A DNA stretch of 64,000 nt from Marinicauda pacifica (GTDB taxonomy: Bacteria; Pseudomonadota; Alphaproteobacteria; Caulobacterales; Maricaulaceae), in contig NZ_SRXV01000001.1 in assembly GCF_004793635.1 (NCBI RefSeq), forward strand, positions 1,276,108 to 1,340,107. Reading direction: 5' to 3'. This document shows positions 27,956-38,050 of this stretch, piece after piece (positions within the stretch are counted from its first letter, which is position 1; each line of letters opens with the position of its first letter). A program made the translations under genes and the position numbers. The notes under the pieces were generated by a model, which had not been told where the DNA came from, searched no databases, and saw only the letters and a list, made by a program, of their open reading frames with translations.

Positions 27956-28537
27956 TCAGCGCGTCTGCCCTGCCGCGTTTTCGGGCGCGGCGCGGTCACG
28001 ATCGCGGCCTGCCTCCCAGAACGTATAGGACAAGGTGATGGTGCGCACATCGTCCAGGCTTTCTTCTTCATCCATCAAGGGATCGACGAAGAAGAGGACG
28101 GGCATGTCCATCGATTCGCCCGGCTGCAAAGTCTGCTCGGTAAAGCAGAAGCATTCCAGCTTGGAAAAATAAGGCGCCGTCTTGAACGGGGTGACGTTAT
28201 AGGTGGCCACGCCGGTGATCGGGCGGTCCGAGGTATTCGTCGCCCGGTAGAAGGCCAGCGCCGTCTCGCCCAGCTGCAGCTCCATCGAGCGCTGCTGGGG
28301 TTCGAACTCCCAGGGAAAACCGCGCGCCATGGAGGCGTCGAACCGCACCGTCACCGAGCGGTCGATGATCTGCCCGGCGTCGTACTGGGCCACCTGCGTG
28401 GTCCCGCCATAACCGGTCACCCGGCAGAACAGGTCATAGAGCGGCACCGCTGCATAGGCGGCACCGACCATGCCGACCGCAGCAACCGCGCACACGGTCA
28501 GAACGCGCAAATTCTTGTCGGCAGGAAGCAGGCGCAT
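27956..28537 (-). CDS. ctaG: Cytochrome c oxidase assembly protein CtaG (Cox11)
   Basis: Delivers copper to the CuB site of subunit I. The 193-residue protein has one N-terminal membrane helix (VLTVCAVAAVGMVGAAYAAVPLYDLFCRV) and a periplasmic immunoglobulin-like domain with the copper motif CFCF in KLECFCFTEQTL. VTGYGGTTQVA follows the helix, typical of Cox11. It is preceded by a small single-helix gene 5 bp upstream and followed by ctaE. Confidence 0.95.
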   Translation of the reverse strand: MRLLPADKNLRVLTVCAVAAVGMVGAAYAAVPLYDLFCRVTGYGGTTQVAQYDAGQIIDRSVTVRFDASMARGFPWEFEPQQRSMELQLGETALAFYRATNTSDRPITGVATYNVTPFKTAPYFSKLECFCFTEQTLQPGESMDMPVLFFVDPLMDEEESLDDVRTITLSYTFWEAGRDRDRAAPENAAGQTR

Positions 28538-28542
28538 CGCTC

Positions 28543-28779
28543 TCAGCCCCCTGCGGAAATGTTCGAGGCCAGGCGCATCACGGTGATCGAGAAGATCAGC
28601 ACCACGAACGCGACCAAACCAAAGGCGATCGCGAGATTGCGCTTGTTGCGCTGAGCCTTGTCCTGCGCGCTCAGATCGGTGCGCTCGACAGGATTGACGG
28701 CGCCCGGACCGTCCGCGTGCGCGCCGGTCTGCGTCTCATCGCTCCCGTGGGTCTCTGGCGAATCGCCGGGGTGTGTCAT
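28543..28779 (-). CDS. Small single-helix cox-operon protein (CoxF-like)
   Basis: A 78-residue protein with an acidic, His/Asp-rich N-terminus, the basic stretch KAQRNKRNL, and one membrane helix (AIAFGLVAFVVLIFSITVMRL). Such small proteins lie between ctaB and ctaG in many alphaproteobacteria. The ATG at 28779 overlaps the stop of ctaB as ATGA, a strong sign of coupled translation; an in-frame ATG at 28788 is less likely. Role unknown, probably oxidase assembly. Confidence 0.78.
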   Translation of the reverse strand: MTHPGDSPETHGSDETQTGAHADGPGAVNPVERTDLSAQDKAQRNKRNLAIAFGLVAFVVLIFSITVMRLASNISAGG

Positions 28780-29816
28780 CCAATCCATCCAATACGGCTG
28801 AGCGGAACATATAGACCAGCTCCGTGCTCGACGAGCAATGCGGCGAAAAGAAGCGACAGGTGCGCGATCGAGTAGGCAAACAGGTCGCGCGCAGCCTTGT
28901 CGCCGGCCCGCACGGCATAAAGCTCGTCTTCTGCGGCGTTCGCCTCGCCCGCTTTCGACATCAGCACGCGCAGGGAGAGCAGGAAGAAGAGCCCGCCCCC
29001 GGCGATCACGGCCACGCCATAGCCGATGCCGCCGAGCCCGGTCACCAGCGGCGCCGCGGTCGCGGCCAGATAGGCCAGCGTGTAGATCATGATCTGGATG
29101 CGGGTCGATCTGGCGCCCTTGGCCACCGGCATCATCGGCACGCCGGCCGCGGCATAGTCGCCCGACTTGTAGAGCGCCAGCGCCCAGCTGTGGGGCGGCG
29201 TCCACAGGAAGATGATCGCGAAGAGCAGGATCGAGTTCAGCTCGACCCCGCCAGTCACCGCGGCCCAGCCGATCATCGGCGGGAACGCCCCGGCCGCGCC
29301 GCCGATCACGATGTTCTGCGGCGTGCTGCGCTTGAGCCAGACCGTGTAGACCAGCCCGTAGAATGCGATGGAGAAGGCCAGCAAGCCCGCCGCGACATAG
29401 TTCGTCGCCATGGCCATCACCAGCACCGACATAATCGCGAAGACGATGCCGTAGGTATAGGCCTCCGAGACCGGCACGATCCCGCGCGCGACCGGGCGCA
29501 GACGTGTGCGCCGCATGACCGCGTCGATATCGGCATCGTAAGCCATGTTGATGGCCCCGGCCGCCCCGGCCCCGACGGCCAGCGCGAACACGGCAATGAT
29601 GGCAGCAAACAGGTTGATCTCACCCGGCGCCGCCACCAGGCCGGCCAGCCCGGTAAAGACCACCAGCGTCATGACGCGCGGCTTCATCAGGTCGAAATAG
29701 TCGCGCGGCCCCGCGATCGCGGCGGACGGGCCCGATTTCGTTTCGTCCTGAAACGGCGGGGGCGACGCCGCATGTGCAGCGCCGCCCTCGCTTTTATCGA
29801 CAGAGCTTGGGGTCAA
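28776..29816 (-). CDS. ctaB: Protohaem IX farnesyltransferase (haem O synthase)
   Basis: Makes haem O from haem B for the oxidase. The 346-residue polytopic prenyltransferase has DYFDLMKPRVMTLVVFTGL, the aspartate-rich motif NMAYDADIDAVMRRT and the second motif YKSGDYAAAGVPMMP. I choose a TTG start at 29816: it follows GAGGGC at a good distance and lies 25 bp after the ctaD stop. The upstream reading to 29924 overlaps ctaD and is Arg/Ser-rich, unlike a real N-terminus. Next downstream is the small cox protein, overlapping by 4 bases. Confidence 0.92.
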   Translation of the reverse strand: MTPSSVDKSEGGAAHAASPPPFQDETKSGPSAAIAGPRDYFDLMKPRVMTLVVFTGLAGLVAAPGEINLFAAIIAVFALAVGAGAAGAINMAYDADIDAVMRRTRLRPVARGIVPVSEAYTYGIVFAIMSVLVMAMATNYVAAGLLAFSIAFYGLVYTVWLKRSTPQNIVIGGAAGAFPPMIGWAAVTGGVELNSILLFAIIFLWTPPHSWALALYKSGDYAAAGVPMMPVAKGARSTRIQIMIYTLAYLAATAAPLVTGLGGIGYGVAVIAGGGLFFLLSLRVLMSKAGEANAAEDELYAVRAGDKAARDLFAYSIAHLSLLFAALLVEHGAGLYVPLSRIGWIG

Positions 29817-29841
29817 AAAAGCCCTCTGGCTTGAGCGCCGC

Positions 29842-31488
<1,647 letters not shown>

Positions 31489-32358
31489 TTACTCGGCCGC
31501 GGCGAGACGGGTCTCGCGCGCCGTTGCATCGTAGTGGGCCGCGAGCACGCTCGGTGCTTCGTACGGATCCTCGTTCGCCGCAGCGACCCAGGCGTCGAAT
31601 ACGTCCTGGGGAACGACATGGATCTCGATCGGCATGAAGGCGTGGCGCAGGCCGCACAGCTCCGAGCACTGGCCGTAATAGATGCCGATATCCTCGTCGC
31701 CGACTTCGAACCAGGTCTCGTTCAGGCGGCCGGGAATGGCGTCCATCTTGATGCCGAAGGAGGGCATCGCCCAGTTGTGGATCACGTCCGAGGCAGTGAC
31801 TTCCACACGCACCGTGGCGCCCGCCGGAACGACGACAGGCAGGTCGGTGGCGAGCAGACGCGGCTGACCGGGCGCCAGCTCTTCTTCAGGCAGCATGTTG
31901 GCCACGTAGGAGAATCCGCCGTGGTCGGGATACTCGTAGCTCCAGTTCCACTGGTTGCCGGTCGCCTTGATGGTGAAATCGCTCTCCGGGATCACGTCCT
32001 GGAAATACAGAAGCTGGAAGGAGGGAACGGCGATCACCACGAGGATGATGACCGGCACCGCCGTCCACACGACTTCGACCAGCGTGTTGTGGCTGAACCG
32101 GCCCGCCGTCGGGTTCGATTTCGCGTTGTAGCGAATCATCACCCAGGCCAGCAGCGCCACCACGACCAGGGTGATGGCCGCGATGAGCCAGAACACCATT
32201 GAGTGGAAGGCGGTGATGTTTTCCATGATCGGGGTCACGGCTTGCTGGAAGCCGATCTGCCCGTCGCGGGCATAAACCTGATTCGGCGTCGCGGATGCGG
32301 ACCCGGTCACCAGGACGAAAAGCGAAGCGAGTGCTCCAAGAGCGGCCTTCAAGCGCAT
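31489..32358 (-). CDS. ctaC: Cytochrome c oxidase subunit II
   Basis: Carries the CuA centre that accepts electrons from cytochrome c. The 289-residue protein has a signal peptide (MRLKAALGALASLFVLVTGSASA), two helices (MVFWLIAAITLVVVALLAWVM and VVWTAVPVIILVVIAVPSF) and a cupredoxin domain with NQWNWSYEYPDHG and the CuA ligands in YYGQCSELCGLRHAFM. The start at 32358 follows GGGGGAG. It is the first gene of the cox operon. Confidence 0.97.
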   Translation of the reverse strand: MRLKAALGALASLFVLVTGSASATPNQVYARDGQIGFQQAVTPIMENITAFHSMVFWLIAAITLVVVALLAWVMIRYNAKSNPTAGRFSHNTLVEVVWTAVPVIILVVIAVPSFQLLYFQDVIPESDFTIKATGNQWNWSYEYPDHGGFSYVANMLPEEELAPGQPRLLATDLPVVVPAGATVRVEVTASDVIHNWAMPSFGIKMDAIPGRLNETWFEVGDEDIGIYYGQCSELCGLRHAFMPIEIHVVPQDVFDAWVAAANEDPYEAPSVLAAHYDATARETRLAAAE

Positions 32359-32415
32359 GACTCCCCCGAAGGTTTGATACAGGACGACGGCGGTACTTCC
32401 CGTCAATTGCGGCGG

Positions 32416-32459
32416 AATATAGAGCGCCAACCGCTGGCTGTCAGGGCGCTTTAAGCGCC
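32416..32459 (-). promoter_or_regulatory. Promoter and adjacent palindrome upstream of the cox operon
   Basis: On the minus strand CTGACA (32444-32439) and TATATT (32421-32416) are 17 bases apart, a good sigma70-type promoter 58 bp before ctaC. Directly upstream lies GGCGCTTTAAGCGCC (32445-32459), a 7-bp inverted repeat around one base. On the plus strand that repeat is followed by TTTTT and could act as a terminator; as DNA it could be an operator touching the -35 box. Confidence 0.6.
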
Positions 32460-32605
32460 TTTTTGTCGCAACCCGCAAGGTTTTTTCAGCAGCATTGCCG
32501 GACCCTCGGGTTTCAGTTGCAGTCTTAACTAGGTCTTTACCCGCTTGGTTCGAGCCGCCTCCTGTTGTTACAGTGAGGCCGGGTTGTTGAACGAGGGGCA
32601 TAACC

Positions 32606-33268
32606 ATGACGACGCGTGAGCGCAAGCTACGGTCTTTTAAAGTCTTTTCTGAAACGGTTATCGGCGCTGCAGGCGGTCTCCTCAGCGCATTGGTACTGGC
32701 CGCGGTCCTCGTCCTGATCGTCTCCGGTCGAGGCTACGGCCAGCCGGTCTCGGCCACGAACCAGGCGCAACCCGCGCCCGACGGACCCCGGACGGAGTGC
32801 GAATCGGGGGCACGCACCGAGCGCGGCGATGCGCGGGCGCTGGGCGCCTGCGATATCCTGCTGCGCGACACGAGACTTTCGGAAAGCGAACGCGGACAGG
32901 TCCTCGTCAATCGCGCCGTCAATCAGATTCGCCGCGGCAATGCGCCCGCCGCCCTCACCGATCTCGACCAGGCCGCGGACCTGCTGCCCCAGTCAGGCGC
33001 TGTTGCGCTGAACCGCGCCGCGGCCCTCATCGAGCTTCGCCGCTACCAGGACGCCGAAGAGGCCGCCAACACCGCCCTCTCCCAGACGCTGAACGAACCG
33101 GCGCTGGCCTGGCTCAACCTGGCGATCGCGCTCGAAGGCCAGGACCGGTTTCACGAGGCGCGCGACGCCTATCTCGAGGCCGCCGAGCTCGATGGCGGCC
33201 AGAACGCGCTCATCGCCCGCCAGCCCGCCCGCTTCGACGCGCTCCCCCCGGCAGACACAGACCGCTAG
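32606..33268 (+). CDS. TPR-repeat protein with N-terminal membrane anchor
   Basis: A 220-residue protein. One membrane helix (VIGAAGGLLSALVLAAVLVLIVSG, about residues 18-41) is followed by a low-complexity linker and TPR-like helices (NPAALTDLDQAADLLPQSG...ALIELRRYQDAEEAANTAL...LAIALEGQDRFHEARDAYLEAAELD). It probably faces the periplasm and binds a protein partner; the partner is unknown. GAGGGG precedes the ATG. It is divergent from the cox operon and 91 bp before tldD. Confidence 0.82.
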   Translation: MTTRERKLRSFKVFSETVIGAAGGLLSALVLAAVLVLIVSGRGYGQPVSATNQAQPAPDGPRTECESGARTERGDARALGACDILLRDTRLSESERGQVLVNRAVNQIRRGNAPAALTDLDQAADLLPQSGAVALNRAAALIELRRYQDAEEAANTALSQTLNEPALAWLNLAIALEGQDRFHEARDAYLEAAELDGGQNALIARQPARFDALPPADTDR

Positions 33269-33359
33269 CCTCGCCGCGACCGGCAAAATACAGGGCGTGC
33301 CCTCGCATCGGGGGTGTGAAGGCTTTATGTCTTGAGCAATCTCAAGGATGGAGCCTTCC

Positions 33360-34772
33360 ATGACCGCCAATCCCTTCGCCGCCTTCGATTTCGACGCCGA
33401 CGATGCCCGCCAGGTTCTGGCGGACAATCTGGACGGCGCCGATGACGGCGAACTCTTCCTGGAAACGGCGACATCGGAATCGCTTGCATTCGACGATGGC
33501 CGGCTGAAGATCGCCAATTTCGATTCCGAGCGCGGCTACGGCCTGCGCGGCGTGTTCGGCGAGACCACCGGCTTTGCCCATTCCAACGATAGCGGCCTGG
33601 CCGCCCTGCGCCGCGCCGGCGAGACGGCTGCGGCCGCGCGCAAGGGGCGAAGCGCCATCATGGCTCCGCCCCCGCCGGGCACGAATATCAAGCTCTATGA
33701 CGATGTCGATGTGATCGGCCAGCCCGGCTTCGAGGCCAAGGCAAAGCTGCTTGCCGAAATCGATGCCTATTGCCGCGCCCGCGACAGCGAGGTCGTCCAG
33801 GTCTCCTGCTCGCTCTCCAGCGAACGCCGCGTGATCGGCATCGTGCGCGCTGATGGCGATGTGCGCGCCGATGTGCGCCCGCTGGTGCGCCTGAACGTCT
33901 CGGTCACCGTGGAACGCAAGGGGCGCCGGGAAACCGGCTCGGCCGGAGCCGGCGGACGCGCGGAATTCGAGCGCTGGCTCGCGCCCGATGCCTGGAAATC
34001 GCTCGCCGACGAAGCCCTGCGGGTGGCCAAGGTCAATGTCGAGGCCGTCGATGCGCCGTCGGGCGAATGGGAAGTCGTGCTCGGCGCCGGCTGGCCGGCC
34101 ATTCTTCTGCACGAGGCGGTGGGACACGGTCTGGAAGGCGATTTCAACCGCAAGGGCACCAGCGCCTTTTCCGGCCGCGTCGGAGAGCAGGTCGCCGCCA
34201 AGGGCGTCACCGTCATCGATGACGGCACGATCTCCGAGCGCCGCGGTTCGCTGAGCTTCGATGACGAAGGCACCCCGACCCGGCGCACGACGCTGATCGA
34301 GGACGGCGTGCTCGTCGGCTATATGCAGGATCGCCAGAATGCGCGCCTGATGGGCGTGGAGCCGACCGGCAATGGCCGCCGGGAGAACTATGCCCACGCG
34401 CCCATGCCCCGGATGACCAATACCATCATGACCGCCGGCAATGACGATCCCGACGAGATTGTGGCCAGCCTGAAGGACGGCATCTGGGCGAAGAATTTCG
34501 GCGGCGGCCAGGTCGACATCACCTCCGGCAAATTCGTCTTCCGCTGCACCGAGGCCTACCGGGTCAAGAACGGCAAGGTGGTCGAACCGATCAAGGGTGC
34601 AACCCTCATCGGCGACGGGCCGAGCGCGCTCACCCAGGTCTCGATGGTCGGCAACGACTTCATGATGGATCCCGGCGTCGGCACCTGCGGCAAGGCCGGT
34701 CAGGGCGTGCCGGTGGGCGTCGGCCAGCCCACGATCAAGATCAAGGGCCTGACCGTCGGCGGCGCGGGCTGA
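33360..34772 (+). CDS. tldD: Metalloprotease TldD
   Basis: The 470-residue catalytic half of the TldD/TldE (PmbA) protease, which in other bacteria processes peptides such as microcin B17 and degrades CcdA. The zinc motif HExxxH is in ILLHEAVGHGLEGDF. Further marks are LRIANFDSERGYGLRGVFG-type start, NARLMGVEPTGNGRREN and GGGQVDITSGKFVF. The ATG at 33360 has GGAG at the right distance; an ATG at 33348 sits too close to AAGG. The partner pmbA is not in the window. Confidence 0.95.
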   Translation: MTANPFAAFDFDADDARQVLADNLDGADDGELFLETATSESLAFDDGRLKIANFDSERGYGLRGVFGETTGFAHSNDSGLAALRRAGETAAAARKGRSAIMAPPPPGTNIKLYDDVDVIGQPGFEAKAKLLAEIDAYCRARDSEVVQVSCSLSSERRVIGIVRADGDVRADVRPLVRLNVSVTVERKGRRETGSAGAGGRAEFERWLAPDAWKSLADEALRVAKVNVEAVDAPSGEWEVVLGAGWPAILLHEAVGHGLEGDFNRKGTSAFSGRVGEQVAAKGVTVIDDGTISERRGSLSFDDEGTPTRRTTLIEDGVLVGYMQDRQNARLMGVEPTGNGRRENYAHAPMPRMTNTIMTAGNDDPDEIVASLKDGIWAKNFGGGQVDITSGKFVFRCTEAYRVKNGKVVEPIKGATLIGDGPSALTQVSMVGNDFMMDPGVGTCGKAGQGVPVGVGQPTIKIKGLTVGGAG

Positions 34773-34789
34773 CTTTCCCCTGCATGAAA

Positions 34790-34817
34790 TTGTCGAAAGC
34801 TTACCGTGTAGTAACTT
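34790..34817 (+). promoter_or_regulatory. Possible promoter of the TonB-dependent receptor gene
   Basis: TTGTCG (34790-34795) and TAACTT (34812-34817) are 16 bases apart, in the AT-richer gap between tldD and the receptor gene. The match is only partial. Confidence 0.3.
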
Positions 34818-34919
34818 GGACGTGGTGATCTGCGCGTTTAGACCTGACTTCGTGCTCGCTGGCCGATTGGCACAATAGACAGCGGCGCCGACGGGAAAAT
34901 TCGCCATTCGGGGATCATC

Positions 34920-37043
34920 ATGCACTTGACGCGATTCACCGCGCCGATCGGGATTTGTTTGCTCTTCAGCGCCTCTGCCTTGGCGCAAGAGGAGCAGATC
35001 GGTGAAGACAGTGTCAGTGCCGCCTCTGCCGTGCCGGCAGTCACGACCAGCGAGGCGATCGTCCAGTATCGGCGCAGCTTCTTCGATCAGTTCACGCCCG
35101 TCACCGCGGCCGACATGGTCACGCGCCTGCCCGGCTTTTCGCTCTCGGGCGGCGATACGGACCGCCGGGGCCTGGCTGACGCCTTCGGCAATCTGCTCAT
35201 CAATGGCCGCCGGCCCAGCGACAAGTCCCAGGAGCTGCACGATATTCTCGACCGCATTCCGGCCGGCGATGTCGAACGCATCGAACTCGTGCGCGAAGCC
35301 GTCGCCGAGTTCGACATGCGCGGTCACGGTCAGCTGGCCAATGTGATCCTGCGCGCCGGCGCGGGCCGCTCGATCAACTGGTCCGCCCGCGCCCTCTACC
35401 AGACTCGGTCCCACCGGGTTGTCCCCCATGGTGAAATCTTCCTGACCGACCGGTTCGGCGAAGTCGAGGTGACGGTCGGGCTGGAAGGCTACTGGAACGG
35501 ACCCGAATTCCGCCAGGACAAGACAGTCTTCAACGGGCAAGGCGAACGCCTTCGTTTCGAGGACGGGATCGATCAGCGCCGCTATTACGAGTACACACCC
35601 ACTGCGTCGATCGCGACCCCCGTGGGTGCCGACGGCCGGGTGCGCCTCGATCTGCGCGGCGAATTTTCCAACTGGCGCCGCAACTTCACCACACGCGTGA
35701 GATCCGGCCTCAATCCGGAGGAGGTGATCGGACTGGAGCTGTTCACCACGAAGGAGCTCGAGCGCGAAGGGTCGGCAACGCTGGCCTATTCGCACCGCCT
35801 TTCCGATGCGGTAGAGCTTCAAAGTACCGCCTTCGTGCGCGAATCCGCCTGGGATGTCGGACCGGAGCGCTATGAAATCTACGATGCGGGCGGGCTGAAG
35901 GGCGCCGATCTGCTTTTGCTGGACGGGGCGAGCGGCGAGCGCGCCTTGCGCCAGCAAATCTCCTGGACCGCCAACGCGAACCATTCCTTCGATGCGGCGC
36001 TGGAAGGCGCCTTCAATTTCCGGGAGACCGCGCTCGATCTCTTTTTCGACGACGGCATGAGCGTCTCGCCGGTCGAGCTGCCCGTCTCCGACACGCGGGT
36101 CGAGGAAGTGCGCGGGGAAGCCTCGCTCAACCATGTCTGGTCGATGGGTACGGCCTATTCGCTGGAAAGCGGTTTGCGTTACGAGGTCTCCGAAATCAGC
36201 CAGAGCGGCGACGCGGTGCAGGAACGCCAGTTCCGCTTTCTCAAACCGTCCATGGCGTTTATCTGGACCCCGGACGGCGTCACGCGCTGGCGCCTGGCCG
36301 GTCTTCGCGATGTCGACCAGCTGGAATTCTCCAAATTCGCCAGCTCGGTCAATCTCACCGACGATGTCGCCGTACTGGGCAATCCTGACTACCGCCCGGA
36401 AAACACCTGGACGCTGGAAGCCGAATGGGAGCGCCGGTTCGGCGATGACGCCACCGTTTCGGTCGTCGTCGGGCGCGACTGGGTCCAGGATCTGGACGAC
36501 TACATTCCCGTCGTCACGCCCCGGGGCGTCTTCGATGCGCCGGGCAATATCGGTGACGGAATCCGTAACCGCGTGACGCTGGATTGGTCGTCCAACCTGG
36601 CCCTGTTCGGCATGTCCAACGCGGTGCTGGACGGTTTCGTGGAATGGTACGACACCCATGTCGACGATCCGCTGACCGGCGAGGACCGTCCCTTCTCCGA
36701 TACCGCGGAATGGGAGCTCAGCTTCGATTTCCGCCAGACCTTCCCCGAGGCCCAATGGGCGTGGGGCTGGGACTATTACTGGCTCAGCGACCGCAGCATC
36801 TATCGCGCCCGCGAATTGCGCGAGGAGGTCTTCACCAAGGGCGATCTCGACGTCTATGTGGAAACCTCGCGCTTTCGCGGTCTGACGGCGCGCCTGGGCG
36901 CCGATTTCATCATCGAGGATCCCTCGCAGAGGGAACGTATCATCTACGCCCGTTCACGCTCGGCCGGCCCGGTCGCGCTGATCGAACGGCGTGACTTTAC
37001 AGAGGGCGCGCGCGTCTACATCCAGCTTCGCGGCACGCTCTAG
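34920..37043 (+). CDS. TonB-dependent receptor-like outer membrane protein
   Basis: A 707-residue outer-membrane protein. Signal peptide MHLTRFTAPIGICLLFSASALAQ; then a plug domain (about residues 45-155) with ADMVTRLPGFSL, LLINGRRPSDKSQELHDIL and RIPAGDVERIEL; then a beta-rich barrel to the C-terminal VYIQLRGTL. The barrel strands (YDTHVDD, YYWLSDRS) are rich in aromatic residues. The C-terminus ends in Leu, not Phe, which is acceptable for this family. No TonB box is obvious. Substrate unknown. A double-DTG protease gene follows. Confidence 0.85.
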   Translation: MHLTRFTAPIGICLLFSASALAQEEQIGEDSVSAASAVPAVTTSEAIVQYRRSFFDQFTPVTAADMVTRLPGFSLSGGDTDRRGLADAFGNLLINGRRPSDKSQELHDILDRIPAGDVERIELVREAVAEFDMRGHGQLANVILRAGAGRSINWSARALYQTRSHRVVPHGEIFLTDRFGEVEVTVGLEGYWNGPEFRQDKTVFNGQGERLRFEDGIDQRRYYEYTPTASIATPVGADGRVRLDLRGEFSNWRRNFTTRVRSGLNPEEVIGLELFTTKELEREGSATLAYSHRLSDAVELQSTAFVRESAWDVGPERYEIYDAGGLKGADLLLLDGASGERALRQQISWTANANHSFDAALEGAFNFRETALDLFFDDGMSVSPVELPVSDTRVEEVRGEASLNHVWSMGTAYSLESGLRYEVSEISQSGDAVQERQFRFLKPSMAFIWTPDGVTRWRLAGLRDVDQLEFSKFASSVNLTDDVAVLGNPDYRPENTWTLEAEWERRFGDDATVSVVVGRDWVQDLDDYIPVVTPRGVFDAPGNIGDGIRNRVTLDWSSNLALFGMSNAVLDGFVEWYDTHVDDPLTGEDRPFSDTAEWELSFDFRQTFPEAQWAWGWDYYWLSDRSIYRARELREEVFTKGDLDVYVETSRFRGLTARLGADFIIEDPSQRERIIYARSRSAGPVALIERRDFTEGARVYIQLRGTL

Positions 37044-37104
37044 GCGCATCCGGGCGGGAGGAGTAGGGTTATCGTCCGATCCTCTAAGTCCGGAGCGTTT
37101 CGCC

Positions 37105-37974
37105 ATGGCTCTCTTCCCCGTCCTGTCTTTACTCGCCGCCGCCGTGCAGGCGCCCGCAGAGGCCGGGCAGTGCGTCCCGCTCGCTCTGACGGCCGATTAC
37201 CGGCCCGCCGTGACCGTCGAGATCGAAGGCTTCGGACCGGCCCGTTTCCTGATCGATACCGGGGCCAGTAACACGGCCCTTGCGCGCTCCGTCGTGGAAG
37301 CATTGAACGCGCAGGATGTGACGGCGCGCGAGGTCATCACCCTGACCGAATTATTCGCCACGGGCACAGTCGATGTATCGCTCTCGGTCTTCCCCGGCGA
37401 GGCGCGCGAGGTTGAGGCGGTCATCGTGGAGTCCGATCTGGAGGAAAGCTCCACCATTCTCGGCCTGCTGGGCGCGGACTTCTTCAGCGGTGACACGATC
37501 GACATGGATTTCAGCCGCGGCGCGCTGTGTATCACCGACGCATTGACCGCGCCGCGCGACGGCACACGTCACGAGCTGAGCCGCGTGCTGATCGCGAACG
37601 CCTCCCTTTATCATTTCAATCGGCCGGTCCGCGTGCTCGTGGACACAGGTGCAACCCGGTCGGTCGCCAACAGCCGGCTGGCCGAGCTCTACGCCTCGGT
37701 TCGCCAGTCTGGCTGGCCCGTCAGCCTGGGCGGGGTTGCCAGCCGCATCGACCGCACCGACGACTACGCCCGGCTCAATCAGTTCGAGATGGGCGGAACC
37801 TGCGTGCGCCGCCTCCTGCTTCCCGTCGCCGATGTCTACGTGTTCGAGGCGATGGGATGGCAGGACGAGCCGGCCATGATCATGGGCATGGACCTGCTTC
37901 AGTTCACCGATTTCGTGATCGATTACGACAGCGGCGATTTCCAGATTACCGGGCGCGACGCGCTCGCCTGCTGA
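37105..37974 (+). CDS. Secreted retropepsin-like protein with two DTG motifs
   Basis: A 289-residue exported protein. A signal-like N-terminus (MALFPVLSLLAAAVQAPAEAG) is followed by two aspartyl-protease half-domains, with active-site triads FLIDTGASNT (about residue 52) and VLVDTGATRS (about residue 180). Downstream partner motifs ILGLLGADFF and IMGMDLLQ are present in each half. The tandem arrangement could form one two-lobed active site in a single chain, unlike dimeric retropepsins. Target unknown. CGGAGCG precedes the ATG. A shared hairpin terminator follows at 37995. Confidence 0.8.
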   Translation: MALFPVLSLLAAAVQAPAEAGQCVPLALTADYRPAVTVEIEGFGPARFLIDTGASNTALARSVVEALNAQDVTAREVITLTELFATGTVDVSLSVFPGEAREVEAVIVESDLEESSTILGLLGADFFSGDTIDMDFSRGALCITDALTAPRDGTRHELSRVLIANASLYHFNRPVRVLVDTGATRSVANSRLAELYASVRQSGWPVSLGGVASRIDRTDDYARLNQFEMGGTCVRRLLLPVADVYVFEAMGWQDEPAMIMGMDLLQFTDFVIDYDSGDFQITGRDALAC

Positions 37975-37992
37975 CCGGCGCTTCATCCAAAG

Positions 37993-38027
37993 AAAACGGC
38001 CGCGGGGAATGCCCCGCGGCCGTTCTC
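37993..38027. terminator. Bidirectional hairpin terminator between convergent genes
   Basis: AACGGCCGCGGGG and CCCCGCGGCCGTT form a perfect 13-bp stem with a 4-base loop. It lies between the convergent protease and peptide-transporter genes. The flanks have A-rich and T-rich bases but no long T-tract. Confidence 0.7.
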
Positions 38028-38050
38028 GTTCAAGTCAGACCTGACGGCCT

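Noticed and set aside
33342..36755. Very long minus-strand open frame (over 1,100 codons) opposite tldD and the receptor
   Set aside because: It lies wholly antisense to two clear genes, has no recognisable domain and uses shadow-type composition (many Gly/Ala/Arg/His); it follows from high GC in the third codon position.
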